Shown here: positions 54,582-64,000 of the stretch, piece after piece
How positions within the stretch are numbered: position 1 is the first letter of the stretch
Layout: every line of letters starts with the position of its first letter
Source of the DNA: Symsagittifera roscoffensis
Taxonomy: Eukaryota > Xenacoelomorpha > Acoela > Convolutidae
Direction of reading: 5' to 3'
Assembly: GCF_963678635.1 (NCBI RefSeq)
Contig: NC_087070.1
Location: 16,897,318-16,961,317 of the forward strand
DNA length: 64,000 bases
The notes under the pieces: model-generated
The model's input: the letters and a program-made list of their open reading frames with translations, nothing else
Told to the model about the DNA's origin: nothing
Databases searched by the model: none
Position numbers and translations under genes: made by a program

Positions 54582-55415
54582 CGAATGGCCGAAAAACGAG
54601 ATGCAAAAAGAGACGAAACTAGAAGAATTTAGAAATTTTAGAACTTCTAAACGACGAAAAAAGAAGAAAACAAAGGAGTGATGAAGAAGAAGTTAAAACT
54701 CAGAATTGTTTTATGTGTGTGAAAAAACTCAAGTGAGAAATCAAGCAACCAAGTTGTAATTGAAAACTGAAACATTTAGTTGAGTTTTGAACATTAAAGA
54801 ATTGGTTGCATTTATAAATTTGCATTTTGATTTTAGTTAAGTGGCTTTAGAGACACTTACTTACTATTTATTTAGAAAGGCTTGAGTGAAGGAGTATATT
54901 TAAATATTCCAGCCTGCATGACTGTTTTTAATCAGCTAGGAGAACTGATCACTTTGTGGTGACATGAAAGGCTTGGGTAATCTCTCGAAGAGGGAAATTG
55001 TTTCATTGTTCTTTCTAACCACAGAGTTTCTTAGTTTTAATATTCAGGACAATAACAAGCAAGATTTCCGAAGGGAAGAAGCATAGTAGGATAATTTTAG
55101 CTTGTTGGTTGGCAGGACTGTCCTGCAAACCAACACCTTTTAAATCTAGGAGAAAAAGTTTTTAATAAGGACATTCACATTGGAAGTCGGAAAATATGTT
55201 TTTTATCTTATATCAAATCCTTAATGTGCAGATTAATGAAAGAATTTGAAGGCTATAGTGATGTAGTATGATGCCATTTATATTCAGCAGTGAGTCGATA
55301 TGACGTGGATAAAAGTAATTTCGTGCATTTTGCAAATTCTGTTCGATGACACTGTACCTATTTTACGAACATTGCGAGATTCAATGAGGACATTGACCGG
55401 ACTGTCCGGGGACTA
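54582..55415 (+). promoter_or_regulatory. Element 2 3' UTR with hairpin and polypurine tract
   Basis: AT-rich 3' UTR. A strong inverted repeat lies at 55104-55134 (gttggtt-g-gcaggac / gtcctgc-a-aaccaac, one mismatch, almost no loop). The polypurine tract gtccgggga is at 55404-55412, three bases before the LTR, preceded by the gaggacatt block shared with element 1. Confidence 0.75.
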
Positions 55416-56265
55416 TGTGACATTCGACCAGAATGCACTAAAATGCAGATTCAGCATATTCGAGTTTTTAACAGTGAACCTTCCGAATTGACGGTTTTAA
55501 GCGATTAACGACGTTATTGGGATGATTAGTCAGACGGTGAAGGTCAATATATTCTGGTATTTTGAAATTTTAAAAATTCGAAGTATGACGTCATATTTCT
55601 GAGAAACGTCAGAAACGGCCATTTTGGCAGAAAACCGGAAGAAAAACACAACAACGTTAGTTGCGATAGCGTGAACAACGAGAATTGTGCTTGAAAAACA
55701 ACGACGAATTACAGAAGTAGCAGAGACCGCTCCGAGTTGCAACTATTGTGTCGCTACAATAGTTGCAAGGCCGTTGCGAACAACGGTGAAGGATGGAAAA
55801 CCAGCCTTCCGGAAGGAGAATAAGAGCCTTATTTCCCGGATTCAAGAATCCGGAGGCGTCTCGGGACTGGAACTTTTGCTCATTTTGCTAGGATGAGTAG
55901 CTAGGAGTTGGGGGAAAGGGTTGATCCATCTTCGATGGAGATGATGATTTTTATCTACTGAACAAAAACAATAATAATTCAATAAATAGTAGTAGCCCAG
56001 TTTTTAGGAGTGATCTCGTGGTCTGGGGATGCTGAGACCCAGCCATTAGCTCACTACTTCTGCATGAAATTAATTTAATTTGAGTGTTTTGACCGAAGCC
56101 GAAAGCAGTAACATTTTTTGTCGACCCGATGTTAGAAAGACCACCGAAAGTACTGGCTTGGTAGAGACGGTTAAAAGCATGTAAAGCTCTGTTTAGACAT
56201 TGGCCAGTCGTCTTAGGACTTAGTTTTATTTTCCGTCGGTATGTATCTTCCGGGCGAATGTTACA
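55416..56265 (+). repeat. Element 2 3' LTR
   Basis: 850 bp; compared with the 5' LTR it lacks about 64 bp including the TATATAA box, plus scattered substitutions. It retains AATAAA and the stem-loop cassette. It is followed by TGG, the duplicated target. Confidence 0.92.
55739..55853 (+). promoter_or_regulatory. Tandem stem-loop cassette in the element-2-family LTR
   Basis: Four adjacent inverted repeats: 11-bp stem GCAACTATTGT/ACAATAGTTGC with a 6-nt loop (55739-55766); 6-bp stem CCGTTG/CAACGG with loop CGAA (55771-55786); palindrome CCTTCCGGAAGG (55805-55816); and 8-bp stem CCGGATTC/GAATCCGG (55836-55853). Stems 1, 2 and 4 recur in the 5' LTR (37197-37315) and in the solo LTR (10945-11065, reverse), where loop 1 differs but its stem is kept. 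Confidence 0.75.
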
Positions 56266-56353
56266 TGGATAGGGCCATACCAGCGATATAAAAATGCATT
56301 ATATCAGCAATGAAGTCATAAATCAGCATTAAATGCTTCGGCGTAATGTTAAT

Positions 56354-59244
56354 TTATCTTAGCCGTCCTTCCTCTACAAGAGCGCTTATGGAGTTGTCGA
56401 TAAAATGAACTTTGCGTAGCGATCTGCACCCCCCCCCCCTTATACAAAGTATAGAGCTCCTCAGGAGCGCGAAGCTTATTTTAGTTCTTATGTAGTTTAT
56501 AGATTCTGGATAGCTTTCTTGTCTTTTTTCACTTAGTTTTTCGGCCAATCGCTGCATCGTCCGCGTGGCTGTTGGAGCAGCGCCACCGGTGCATCAAAAA
56601 ATTAGTGGGCAGAAGCTACTCTGCTCTACGTTTAAAATTCCGTTTGCCTTAATGTCAATTCGTGCCTCATCTTCAGTTGTAGTTGAATTGTTGACAAAAA
56701 CTTCGCCTTGCAATGGCTCAAGATTCGGCTCAATCTCGACGTCATGGCAAACCTCGTTCATGAGGTTGGCGAATGTGTCTCTAATTTCATTGTGTCTTAT
56801 GTGTGTGTAACCATCCTTTGCACAGTGAAGCGCATGTGTCATGTTAAAATCAGCACCACATGCACATGTGAGTGGGATTTTGGTTGGTTCCCATCCGTAT
56901 CTTAAGTAAATACCATCTCTGAACTCTGATTTATTCAGGTTGAAGTTGTATCTGCTCAGTGGTAGAGCATTGAGCCAGTTAGAGGCTCCTTTTTTAGAGG
57001 CCAGGTCGATTGCGTATTTATCTGTTTCATTTAAGGAGTTAATGAGGTTTGTTTTTTTTTTCGATTTGTTCTATCAGTTTTCAATTTTTTGATTTTGTAC
57101 ATATTTTTTCTTGCTGTGTTACTGCTGTAATAGGATCTTGAGATTCCAGTACTAGTGATGTTTCCTTAATGCATTCTAGGAAGCTTTCATGATTGGATGG
57201 CAGCTTGATGTTAAGTCCGCCCATTTTAAGGGGTAAGGAAGATATCTCACGGAACTGGGGGTTTAAAGTTTCTTTACCGACTAGGTTAGGTAATAATTGT
57301 TCTTTGATAATATTTTCACATATTTCTAAGTTTTCCATAGTGTTAGGCGTTGTCCTGGCAAGAAATGAAAGCTTTTCTTGAACTCCTTTAGTATAGCAGG
57401 CATAAACGTTTTGATTTGCTTATTCTGTTGAAATTCTAGGAACTTTTTACATTCAGTTTCTGTTCCTATAACTGAACCAAGCACTCGGGCTTCTGCCTTT
57501 ATAGTGGTTCCTGTATTTGCGAAAATTTTCTGAGCTTCACCGATTTTTTCATCCTTGACAATGAGTTGGCATTTGGATGCTTTCACGTGGTAGCCAAAAA
57601 ATTTACCCAGTGATACAATTTTATTGAGGATGGTTCGTAGATTGCTTAATTTACCGACTGCGTTTCCGTCGTCTGCGTACCATTTCTGGGTTACATCGTC
57701 TACTGAGAAATTTTTATGAGGGGTATTATGGCTAGACCGTACATGGCCATTGCTAGTGGATCCCTCTGGGTTGTCCTTTCTTGAGGGTAGATTTTTTTTT
57801 GTTAACGAATAGTTTAGATGGATTGGAGTAGGAGTTCTTAATCGCTGTTAAAAGGGAAGGGTAGGTATTTTCGATGTTTTTTAATTCCAGCTTTCGGTTC
57901 AGCGAGTTGGAAGCGTTTTCGGCATCTATCAGTAAAACAGCATCGGCGGAAGTTTTGCTGTATTGATCTCTTAGCGTGTGGATCGCATATTCAATGCCAC
58001 ATTTTTGTCCTAGGCAGAGTTGGTAGTTTGAACCGAGCGACATGAGTTCGTTTTTTAGGCATTTAGTTACTTTTCGCCCTATTATCCTACGCATAACTTC
58101 CTACGCATAAAATTAAGGGTATTAATCTGCATGCGGTATATGGTTCCGTTAGTTCTGGATTTAGTTCTTCGGTAGCCAATTTTCTAGCAGTTTTAGCAAT
58201 TGTTTTTCAAATCTCAATTGATTGTTGCCCGAAGTGTGTTAGAATACGTCTTCATTCATTTGCATCGAGGCCAGATGGTCCATGCGATCCGTGCGTTCTC
58301 ATGGCTGCCTTCTTGATATGTTGACCGTTTATCTGATCAAATATCGATGGATGGCAAGGAATTGTTTCGTTTGAGACTGGTGTAATATAGTTCTCATCAA
58401 TTGGTTTAGATGGTGGGTGTTTCTCTATGAGAGTCTGTTCGACTGTCTCTTCTGTTCTTACCTTTGACAATCTCGTCGAGCGAAAGAACGCCTTTAGATG
58501 TGTCTGTTAGTTTTGCAATTGCGCTTGATATTTTTCCAGTACTCATTAGTTTGTTGAACTGTTGTGCTTCAGTTTCAATTTTTCTTCTACTTCCTTTCAA
58601 CAATCGCATTTGCAGCGCCTTTCCTTCATTATTTTTTTATCCATCCAGGTCTCCGTCTTGACATTGCTTAAGTCGCCTCGCTATTGTTTTGGATAAAGAT
58701 CCATCAATTTCGGACTCTGTTTTGCACAGTAGAAAGTGTGGAAAAATCCTTGCTGCGTGCATTGCGAAGGTATTTTCGTTGTTTTCTATTAGGGTGTTCA
58801 AAGTTCTATTGAGGGTTTCAATGAAGTTATAACCAACTTTATTTTTGACAAGATCATAAAGACCGGTTTCCAGTGGACTACTTCGGTGTATATTTTCCTG
58901 GTGGTTTCCATGAGTTCTGGACAGGGGTTTGATCATGGGTCTTTTTTTGCTCTAGGTTCTATAGTGGAAGACTCTTCTGTGTTTTGTGAGTGTGGGGCAG
59001 TGGAAGGGTGAGGGTGCATTTGGGGGAGCGTGGTTGTAGCTAGGGTAGGGGGATTGCATTCATGCTTGTCGTTAGCTGAATAAAATTGGGAGGTGCAGCG
59101 ATGATAACTGAAGTCGTCATAGTGATCACTGCTGCGGGCTAGGCCGCTGCATTTTACATGCATGTAGCCCGGGCATGTAAAGCACCAAACACCTCCGCCT
59201 CGCAGGCTGCTTTTACAAATAAGGCAGTGTGTTTGAGTCGCCAT
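56354..59244 (-). pseudogene. NLR-B ORF2: PHD-RT protein of a non-LTR element
   Basis: Decayed minus-strand ORF from ATG 59244. The N-terminal zinc finger reads HCLICKSSLRGGGVWCFTC then MHVKCSGL. RT blocks include HGPSGLDANE, LLIDAENASNSLNRK (motif A), KGQPRGIH (a decayed motif B), a WYADDG-coding motif C near 57680, HVKASKCQL and LGSVIGTE. The C-terminal region has the cysteine-histidine block CACGADFNMTHALHC and IRHNEIRD with EDEARIDIKANG near 56600-56850. Last comes IRTKISFALLRS at the end (56354-56557), which in this RT group closes a nuclease-like C-terminus. There are at least five frame changes and an internal deletion near 56590. It shares type with NLR-A but is a different element. 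Confidence 0.85.
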
Positions 59245-59268
59245 TTTAGGAAGGACGGCGGTGTCAAG

Positions 59269-59805
59269 TTAGCGAGAGAATTTATAGATTAAATTTGCAA
59301 GAAAATTTGTAAAGAAATCATTACCGTAGAACGAGAAATGGATGCCATCAGGGCAGAACTTTTGAGGGGTTAGATTTAGGTTGAGGTTAGGCGAAACAAT
59401 AAGTGTACGGGGGTGTACAAATCTATTTATCAAATTAAACAGCACATGATTATGAATATAAATTTTGCGGTTTACTTCGGAATTATTACAGTTCTGAATT
59501 GTTTTGGGGATGATCAGTGTCTTGGGCTGAAACTTGTTAATGACGAGGTTACTCAAGTTTTTCCACTGCTGTTCTAATTCTTGTGGATGCAGCCTGTTGT
59601 CATTGTATCCAACAATTATTCTTACTGTATTTAGGCGCTTTGGTCTGTATTGTAAAACTGTTTCAAACAGATCATGAAGCGTTGCGCCGCGGTAGGAGTG
59701 AATGGTTGATTTTACTAGAGCTGGTTTGGTATATTTGGTCCTTGAAGTCCCGATAACTAGTTTCTGTGAGAACTCAGGGATGCGTCTTGCCTGGAATCGC
59801 GGCAT
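59269..59805 (-). CDS. NLR-B ORF1: SGNH-hydrolase-like protein
   Basis: 178 codons from ATG 59805, stop at 59269, intact, 24 bp upstream of the PHD-RT ORF2. SGNH-type signatures: LVIGTSRTKY (block I with Ser), RIIVGYNDNR (block III with Asn) and CPDGIHFSFYGNDFF (Asp-His block) near the end. SGNH esterase domains are known in ORF1 of some non-LTR retrotransposons; the substrate is unknown. Being intact next to a decayed ORF2 is unusual for drift alone but may be chance given its short length. Confidence 0.75.
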   Translation of the reverse strand: MPRFQARRIPEFSQKLVIGTSRTKYTKPALVKSTIHSYRGATLHDLFETVLQYRPKRLNTVRIIVGYNDNRLHPQELEQQWKNLSNLVINKFQPKTLIIPKTIQNCNNSEVNRKIYIHNHVLFNLINRFVHPRTLIVSPNLNLNLTPQKFCPDGIHFSFYGNDFFTNFLANLIYKFSR

Positions 59806-60097
59806 CAACCTGAAACACAGACAACTGGAGCGAGAAAGGAAGCTCTTTGGGGTGATTTATGAATACTTTCACTTAGGGTTTAAAATTGCTGAGGCAAAGG
59901 CGATGAAAAAAAAGAAAGGAGTGGTACAACCTGACGTCGATTTGGAGGTCGATTCACCAGCTCACTCCTTTGTGCGTCTAGTTACGCCAGGGAAACTTCA
60001 CTCGCCTTCGGCTGGGACGGCGAGATTTGGTAAGATAACCAGAAGAGGAAAACCCAGCGCGCATATGATATGAAAACCCACAAGCTGTAAATTTGAA
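59806..60097. other. NLR-B 5' region, no gene supported
   Basis: Upstream (minus-strand sense) of the SGNH ORF1. A plus-strand frame crosses 59702-60073 without an ATG at its start or any known domain, and it overlaps the ORF1 antisense, so I do not call it. Confidence 0.4.
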
Positions 60098-60396
60098 CAA
60101 AGAACTATTTAATAAGTTTATCACAACAATTAGGCTAACTTGTTAGGCTAACTTGTATTTGAACGAAAAACTACAATATAGGAATATCTGACAAACGTAG
60201 CAAAATAAGCTAACTGGACAACAGTTTTTGTAGACCTGACTAGGAAAACACAAAAATTGTTTAAAAAAACATTTTAAAACTTTTTTAGCGGATTCCCAAA
60301 AGGTTGTTGGAAAAAATCCAAAAAAAACTTACTTGATTAAAACTAAGTTTTCGCGGCTTAAATAAAAGATTTATATTTTCAAGATTCAAATCAATT
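60098..60396. repeat. Dispersed ~330-bp repeat, copy 2
   Basis: Matches 36482-36815 with small indels (a 30-bp difference near its start, where ggctaacttgtta is duplicated). It lies between NLR-B and the Penelope-like element. Confidence 0.85.
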
Positions 60397-60439
60397 CAGC
60401 AAAAGTAAAGGAACAAGTGATGCGATTGTTTTGAAGATA

Positions 60440-62163
60440 GAAAGAGGCATCAATAAGGAGTTGTTGGCTATGAGGAAAAAGGATGAAATAAGTGAGGTCC
60501 TTGTCTCTACACAAGGATGAGGTCTACTGGGGGTCAATCCGCCAGGCTTTATTGGTTGGCCAAAACGCATAAATCGAATACCCCATTAAGACCGGTCCTC
60601 TCCTTGCCTGGTAGCTCTTATTATAACTTGAACAACGTTCTTTCAAAGTAGTTTGAGAAAATTTAGGGCGCAAACATCGAAACCAACTCACTAGATGCGA
60701 GAGAAATCTTAGAGAGCACTAAACTTGAGCCCAATGAAAATTTGATATCTCTAGATGTGAAGAGTTTGTACACAAATGTTCCACTGAAAAAAGCAATAAA
60801 TATAGCTCTGAGAAAACTGTATGAGCAAGATGAAACACCATCAATTGCTAAGAAAACCATGAAGAGACTGTTGAACATGGCAGTTAGTCAAGTCCATTTC
60901 AAGTGCAATGAAACATGGTACGTTCAGAAAGATAGTTTTGCAATGGGGGCATCTCTTGCCGTTATTTTAGCCAATCTTTTGCTGAAGCAGTACGAAACTG
61001 CACTATCGAGGGATATCCCCGAAATGTTTTTGCCCGAGAGAAATATTAACGGAATATGTCCCGAGTGCAATGAGAAAGTCACGTACAGGTCAAAAAGTGT
61101 AGAATGTGAATGCTGTTTGAACTGGTATCACGTATAATGCGGTGATATATCAGATGATGAGTATCGAAATATAAGTGAAACCGTCTGGTACTGTAGAAAA
61201 TGCATCGCAATAAGCGAGAAAAATAAGTCAGTGGAGCAAGCTAAGTTATTTCTCCGTTACGGTGACGTTAACAGTGAAGGGTGATCCTGAAAAAGTGCTA
61301 CGGCCTGCAAACTTACTACATCCAAATTTACAGTTCACAATAGAGACACCAAACACAAACGGAAATTTGGCATTTTTGGATTTACAAACTAGTATTGACA
61401 AAAGCAGGAAAATTAGCTGTGGGTGGTATCAAAAACCAACAGATACAGGTAACATACTAAATTTTAGAAGCTTCGCCCCCTTCAGTACAAGAGAAGTGTG
61501 ATAGAAGGAACTGTTCACCGAGTTTTCCGCAGTACGTCAACATGGGAAGAATATGATAAAGCTTTGAAAATCAACCGTGAGCAGTGGTTGGATAACCAAT
61601 ATCCGGAAAGTTGATCGTCGCGGGTTGTATCCCATGCCCTTGAAAAGATCATCAGCGAGGGCAAAAACAAAAAGAACATGGCTGAGAAAAAAGAAGCCCT
61701 GTGATTATAGCAAGGATTCACTGCCCATCTTGATGGTTCAACTTAGGGGGAATCACAGTCAGATATTAGCAAAAAAAGTGCGCGATATCACCAATGCGCT
61801 GATAATATCCATGACGAGGAAAACGAACACTTGTATGCCCTCTCTAAAGTCCTCCTTTTCAGTGAACTGAAACCAAAAGTGGTGTACAGACTTGAATGTT
61901 GTGGGTGCAAATCCATCTATGTTGGCCAGACGGTCCGACATCTCACTACAAGGAATGAGGAACACCGAAAAGAGGATACCCCAGTTGGACAGCATATAAG
62001 AAAGTGTGGTAGTTAGAGTGGTAAGTCTGAGTTTAAATGGAAAATAGACGACCAGGCGTCCAGCAGCATCAAGTTACTTACATTAGAGGCGCTGCACATT
62101 AGGAAAGAGAACCCTGCAATTAACAAGCGGGCAAGCGCGACGAGTTTAGAAATAGGGAGCTGA
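60440..62163 (+). pseudogene. Penelope-like element with PHD insertion in RT and GIY-YIG nuclease
   Basis: Plus-strand remnant in changing frames. RT blocks: ARLYWLAKTHKSNTPLRPVL, YYNLNNVLSK, IETNSLDARE, ISLDVKSLYTNVP (motif A, 60742-60790), HFKCNETWYVQ and MGASLAVILANLLLKQYE (motif B). Between motif B and the decayed motif C (FLRYGDVN, where RYVDD is expected) sits a PHD-like finger (CPECNEKV, CECCLNWYHV, VWYCRKC; 61050-61215). Further down are GNLAFLDLQTSID, QKPTDTGN and a C-terminal GIY-YIG-type endonuclease (VYRLECCGCKSIYVGQTVRHL, 61880-61950; EHR; GQHIRKCG). Many stops are present, including TAA at 61135 inside the finger. Penelope-like elements use RT plus this nuclease for target-primed insertion. 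Confidence 0.88.
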
Positions 62164-62817
62164 CACTAAGGCTATAGTTCCAGAATCAAAAAACTCTGGC
62201 TATAACAACAAAATTTTGAAACAACTTACATGTTAGCATGAAAATTAGCGACAAAACGAAATTGTGAAAACAAAAGGGGTGAAAACTTTCAGAAATTTGT
62301 GACAAAATGTTTAAAGTTGATACATAATAGTTGTTACATAATTTCAGTGATATTTGTAAAAACTTGATTGGTTGAGTTTTTAAAATTTTGAAGTAATGAC
62401 ACTTTTTATGATCTTTGATCACTTTGTACGGATAGTTTAGAATTTTTAAAACCTGAAGATGCACAAAAATGTGCGAAAATTTTGTTTGAATTTACAATTT
62501 TAACGCATTCTAAAGATTTATAAAAAAGACAAAGAAAAAAAGAAGGCCGGGAAACTTTGTTGAAAATTACTTGAAAAAACAACTCTCGAAAATTTGAAGG
62601 ATTACAGCTAAAAAAAACTCTATACTTGTATCAGATAAAGTTCATAAGCAGCCCTTTTAAATTTGGAAATCATTTACCGACTTGTAAGAAAAGCGATAAG
62701 CTTTGGGTCGAAACCCATTGATCCGAAACCAAAACTGTCGTCCTAAAAAAATTGATTAAACTTAAACAGTTTTACGACCCATCCAAATTGAAACAATTAT
62801 TAGGTCAGGTCAGCCCG
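62164..62817. other. AT-rich spacer, no gene
   Basis: About 650 bp between the Penelope-like remnant and element 3. Only short frames are present and no repeat is recognised. It may include the 3' end of the Penelope-like element. Confidence 0.5.
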
Positions 62818-63719
62818 TGTGCCATTCTGCCAGGCTGGCACAGCGCAACCTTTCGACACAGAAATAGAAATAGAGGCCTTAATGGTTGAATATTATTGCA
62901 AAGGAGGGTCAGAATATTCAGGAATTTTAAATTTTCAAAATTTCGATTGACGAACAAATATTTCTGAGAAACACAAAATCGGCCATTTTGAGCCAACAAG
63001 TGACAAAAGTAAGAGCAACAGCGAAAATAGCGAAGACAGTTGGATGATAACGATATAAAAACGAAGCCTCTTATCGTGACAATCATGCACGATAAGACAC
63101 TTAGCGGAAGGAATTAGCCAGAAAGGAGGCTTCAGTGGGGAAGGATTAGAGAGCAGTACCCTCCCGTGCCACGAATTGGGAGTAATAACGACGTTATTAT
63201 GAGGAAATCACGGAAGCGGAGGCTCGGCCCCTAGAGACAGTATATGGTGAAGGACTATAAAGAAATTAATTTTTAGCTACTCTGATGCCATAAAACGTTG
63301 AATTAACACCGGTATTATTTGATATTTTTGAATATGAGTAGCTAGAAAGAGGAAAGGGTCAATCCAACTCCAAAGATCATCGGCGAGGGCAAATTGTACT
63401 CTCCATCGATCACGAGCTGTCACCAAAAACTTAATAAAATAGGACATTTGAGCCGTGTTTTTAATAGCAATCACGTAGTCTGAGGATCCGAGACCCAGCT
63501 ATGTGGTTGTGTTCGCATGTAAACGAACGCTGATCAAAAGTCGTTTGACTGATGGCCTCAAAATTGTAACTTTTTACTTAGACCGAGACAGACCAGAAAA
63601 TCAACTGGCAATTCGAGGCGGTGAAAAACGGGTAGAATTAAGGTAACTGACGCCTGCCAGTCGTTAATAGGTACTTTTTCTACGCTCCGTCACTGTGTAG
63701 TATTTGGGCGAATGTTACA
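62818..63719 (+). repeat. Element 3 5' LTR (element continues past the window)
   Basis: 902 bp from TGTGCCATTC to TGTTACA, the same termini as elements 1 and 2, followed by spacer, primer site and leader, so it is a 5' LTR in plus orientation. It has a TATAAAAA box at 63054-63061 and an AATAAA at about 63432. A diverged ggtcaatccaactcc...ggatccgagacccagct region corresponds to the LTRs of the element-2 family. Confidence 0.85.
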
Positions 63720-64000
63720 TAGACGTTTTTATGGCGCTCCTGGGTGGGCCTGTTAAAGACATGAGACCATCATGATCAGCAAACTTTTCAGCGACGAACC
63801 CTCCGCTCCGGGCGTATGCCCGAGTTAGAGGTCTTAGTGCGTACCCTCCGCCTAGTACTATTTAGCTTTTTTAACCTAGTTAACACCGAAAATTCCGGGG
63901 GCCGGAGGGTTAGGTGGGAAGTCATGAACCCGCTTGTCTCAAGGTCCCGGGACCAAAAACAATTACAGAGAAAGCGTTAAACCAAACAAAAATAGTGTAT
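63720..64000 (+). mobile_element. Element 3 primer site and leader start (truncated by window end)
   Basis: Spacer tagacgttttta (63720-63731), primer site TGGCGCTCCTGGGTG (63732-63746), then the family's conserved leader block ending in tagcttttttaacctagttaa (63861-63882) and the beginning of the A-rich tract. It is nearest to element 2. No coding sequence is reached. Confidence 0.85.

Larger units (their letters stand above)
36874..56265 (+). mobile_element. Element 2: decayed giant LTR retrotransposon (19,392 bp)
   Basis: Starts TGTGACATTCG at 36874 and ends TGTTACA at 56265, flanked by TGG on both sides (36871-36873, 56266-56268). LTRs are 914 and 850 bp and visibly diverged; the 3' copy has lost about 64 bp. 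Same plan as element 1: tRNA-Asn-type primer site, repeat-bearing leader, gag, protease, RT, RNase H, integrase with macro-like tail, ORF3, polypurine tract. All frames carry stops or frameshifts. Its ORF3 is about 4.0 kb against 8.8 kb in element 1. The LTRs define the same family as the solo LTR at 10464. Confidence 0.93.

Noticed and set aside
56940-56990. tRNA-like string gctcagtggtagagcattgag
   Set aside because: It lies in the conserved RT C-terminal coding region of NLR-B (minus-strand NALPLSRYNF) and has no B box or cloverleaf; coincidence is the simpler reading.
59702-60073. 123-codon plus-strand frame
   Set aside because: It begins at a non-ATG codon, overlaps the SGNH ORF1 antisense and shows no family motif.

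Overview
The window is animal nuclear DNA: three spliced or single-exon host genes at the left end, then about 54 kb made almost entirely of nested retroelements. The mix of GT-AG introns, NMD3, a GPATCH2-type G-patch protein, Penelope-like elements with GIY-YIG and PHD-RT non-LTR elements points to a metazoan, probably an invertebrate. I cannot name the phylum from the sequence.

Layout. 1-3449: no recognisable gene. 3450-10043: three genes packed head-to-tail on the minus strand, in transcription order GPATCH2-like (10043-7085), NMD3 (6669-4640) and an unusual sirtuin (4316-3450). An intron of the GPATCH2 gene carries a tRNA-Asn/strong-stop-cDNA-like relic and a second tRNA-like SINE fragment. 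10464-11383: a minus-strand solo LTR. 11420-12591 plus 35569-36149: one minus-strand PHD-RT non-LTR element (NLR-A), split by element 1.

Element 1 (12592-35568, 22,977 bp) is a giant Ty3/Gypsy-type LTR retrotransposon. It has 916-bp near-identical LTRs, a 2.5-kb leader with a large 11-12-bp repeat array, a broken gag-pro-RT-RNaseH, an integrase ORF ending in what looks like a TARG1-type macro domain, and an intact extra ORF of about 2,918 codons with two SGNH-hydrolase-like domains and a large unknown C-terminal half. Element 2 (36874-56265, 19,392 bp) is an older, decayed relative with the same plan, but its extra ORF lacks the SGNH half. Element 3 begins at 62818 and runs off the window: only its 902-bp 5' LTR, primer-binding site and start of leader are present.

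Element 2 sits at the 3' end of a second minus-strand non-LTR element (NLR-B, 59805-56354: SGNH ORF1, then PHD-RT ORF2). A decayed Penelope-like element with a PHD finger embedded in its reverse transcriptase lies at about 60440-62163.

The main novelty candidate is the giant LTR family. Its shared traits are a probable tRNA-Asn primer site set 11-12 nt from the LTR end, apparent 3-bp target duplications, repeated copies of the 3' polypurine-tract sequence inside pol, a macro-domain pol tail, a modular SGNH-bearing extra ORF, and leader arrays that iterate a motif found in the LTR. Host genes and retroelements show no functional link beyond insertion of relics in the GPATCH2 intron.
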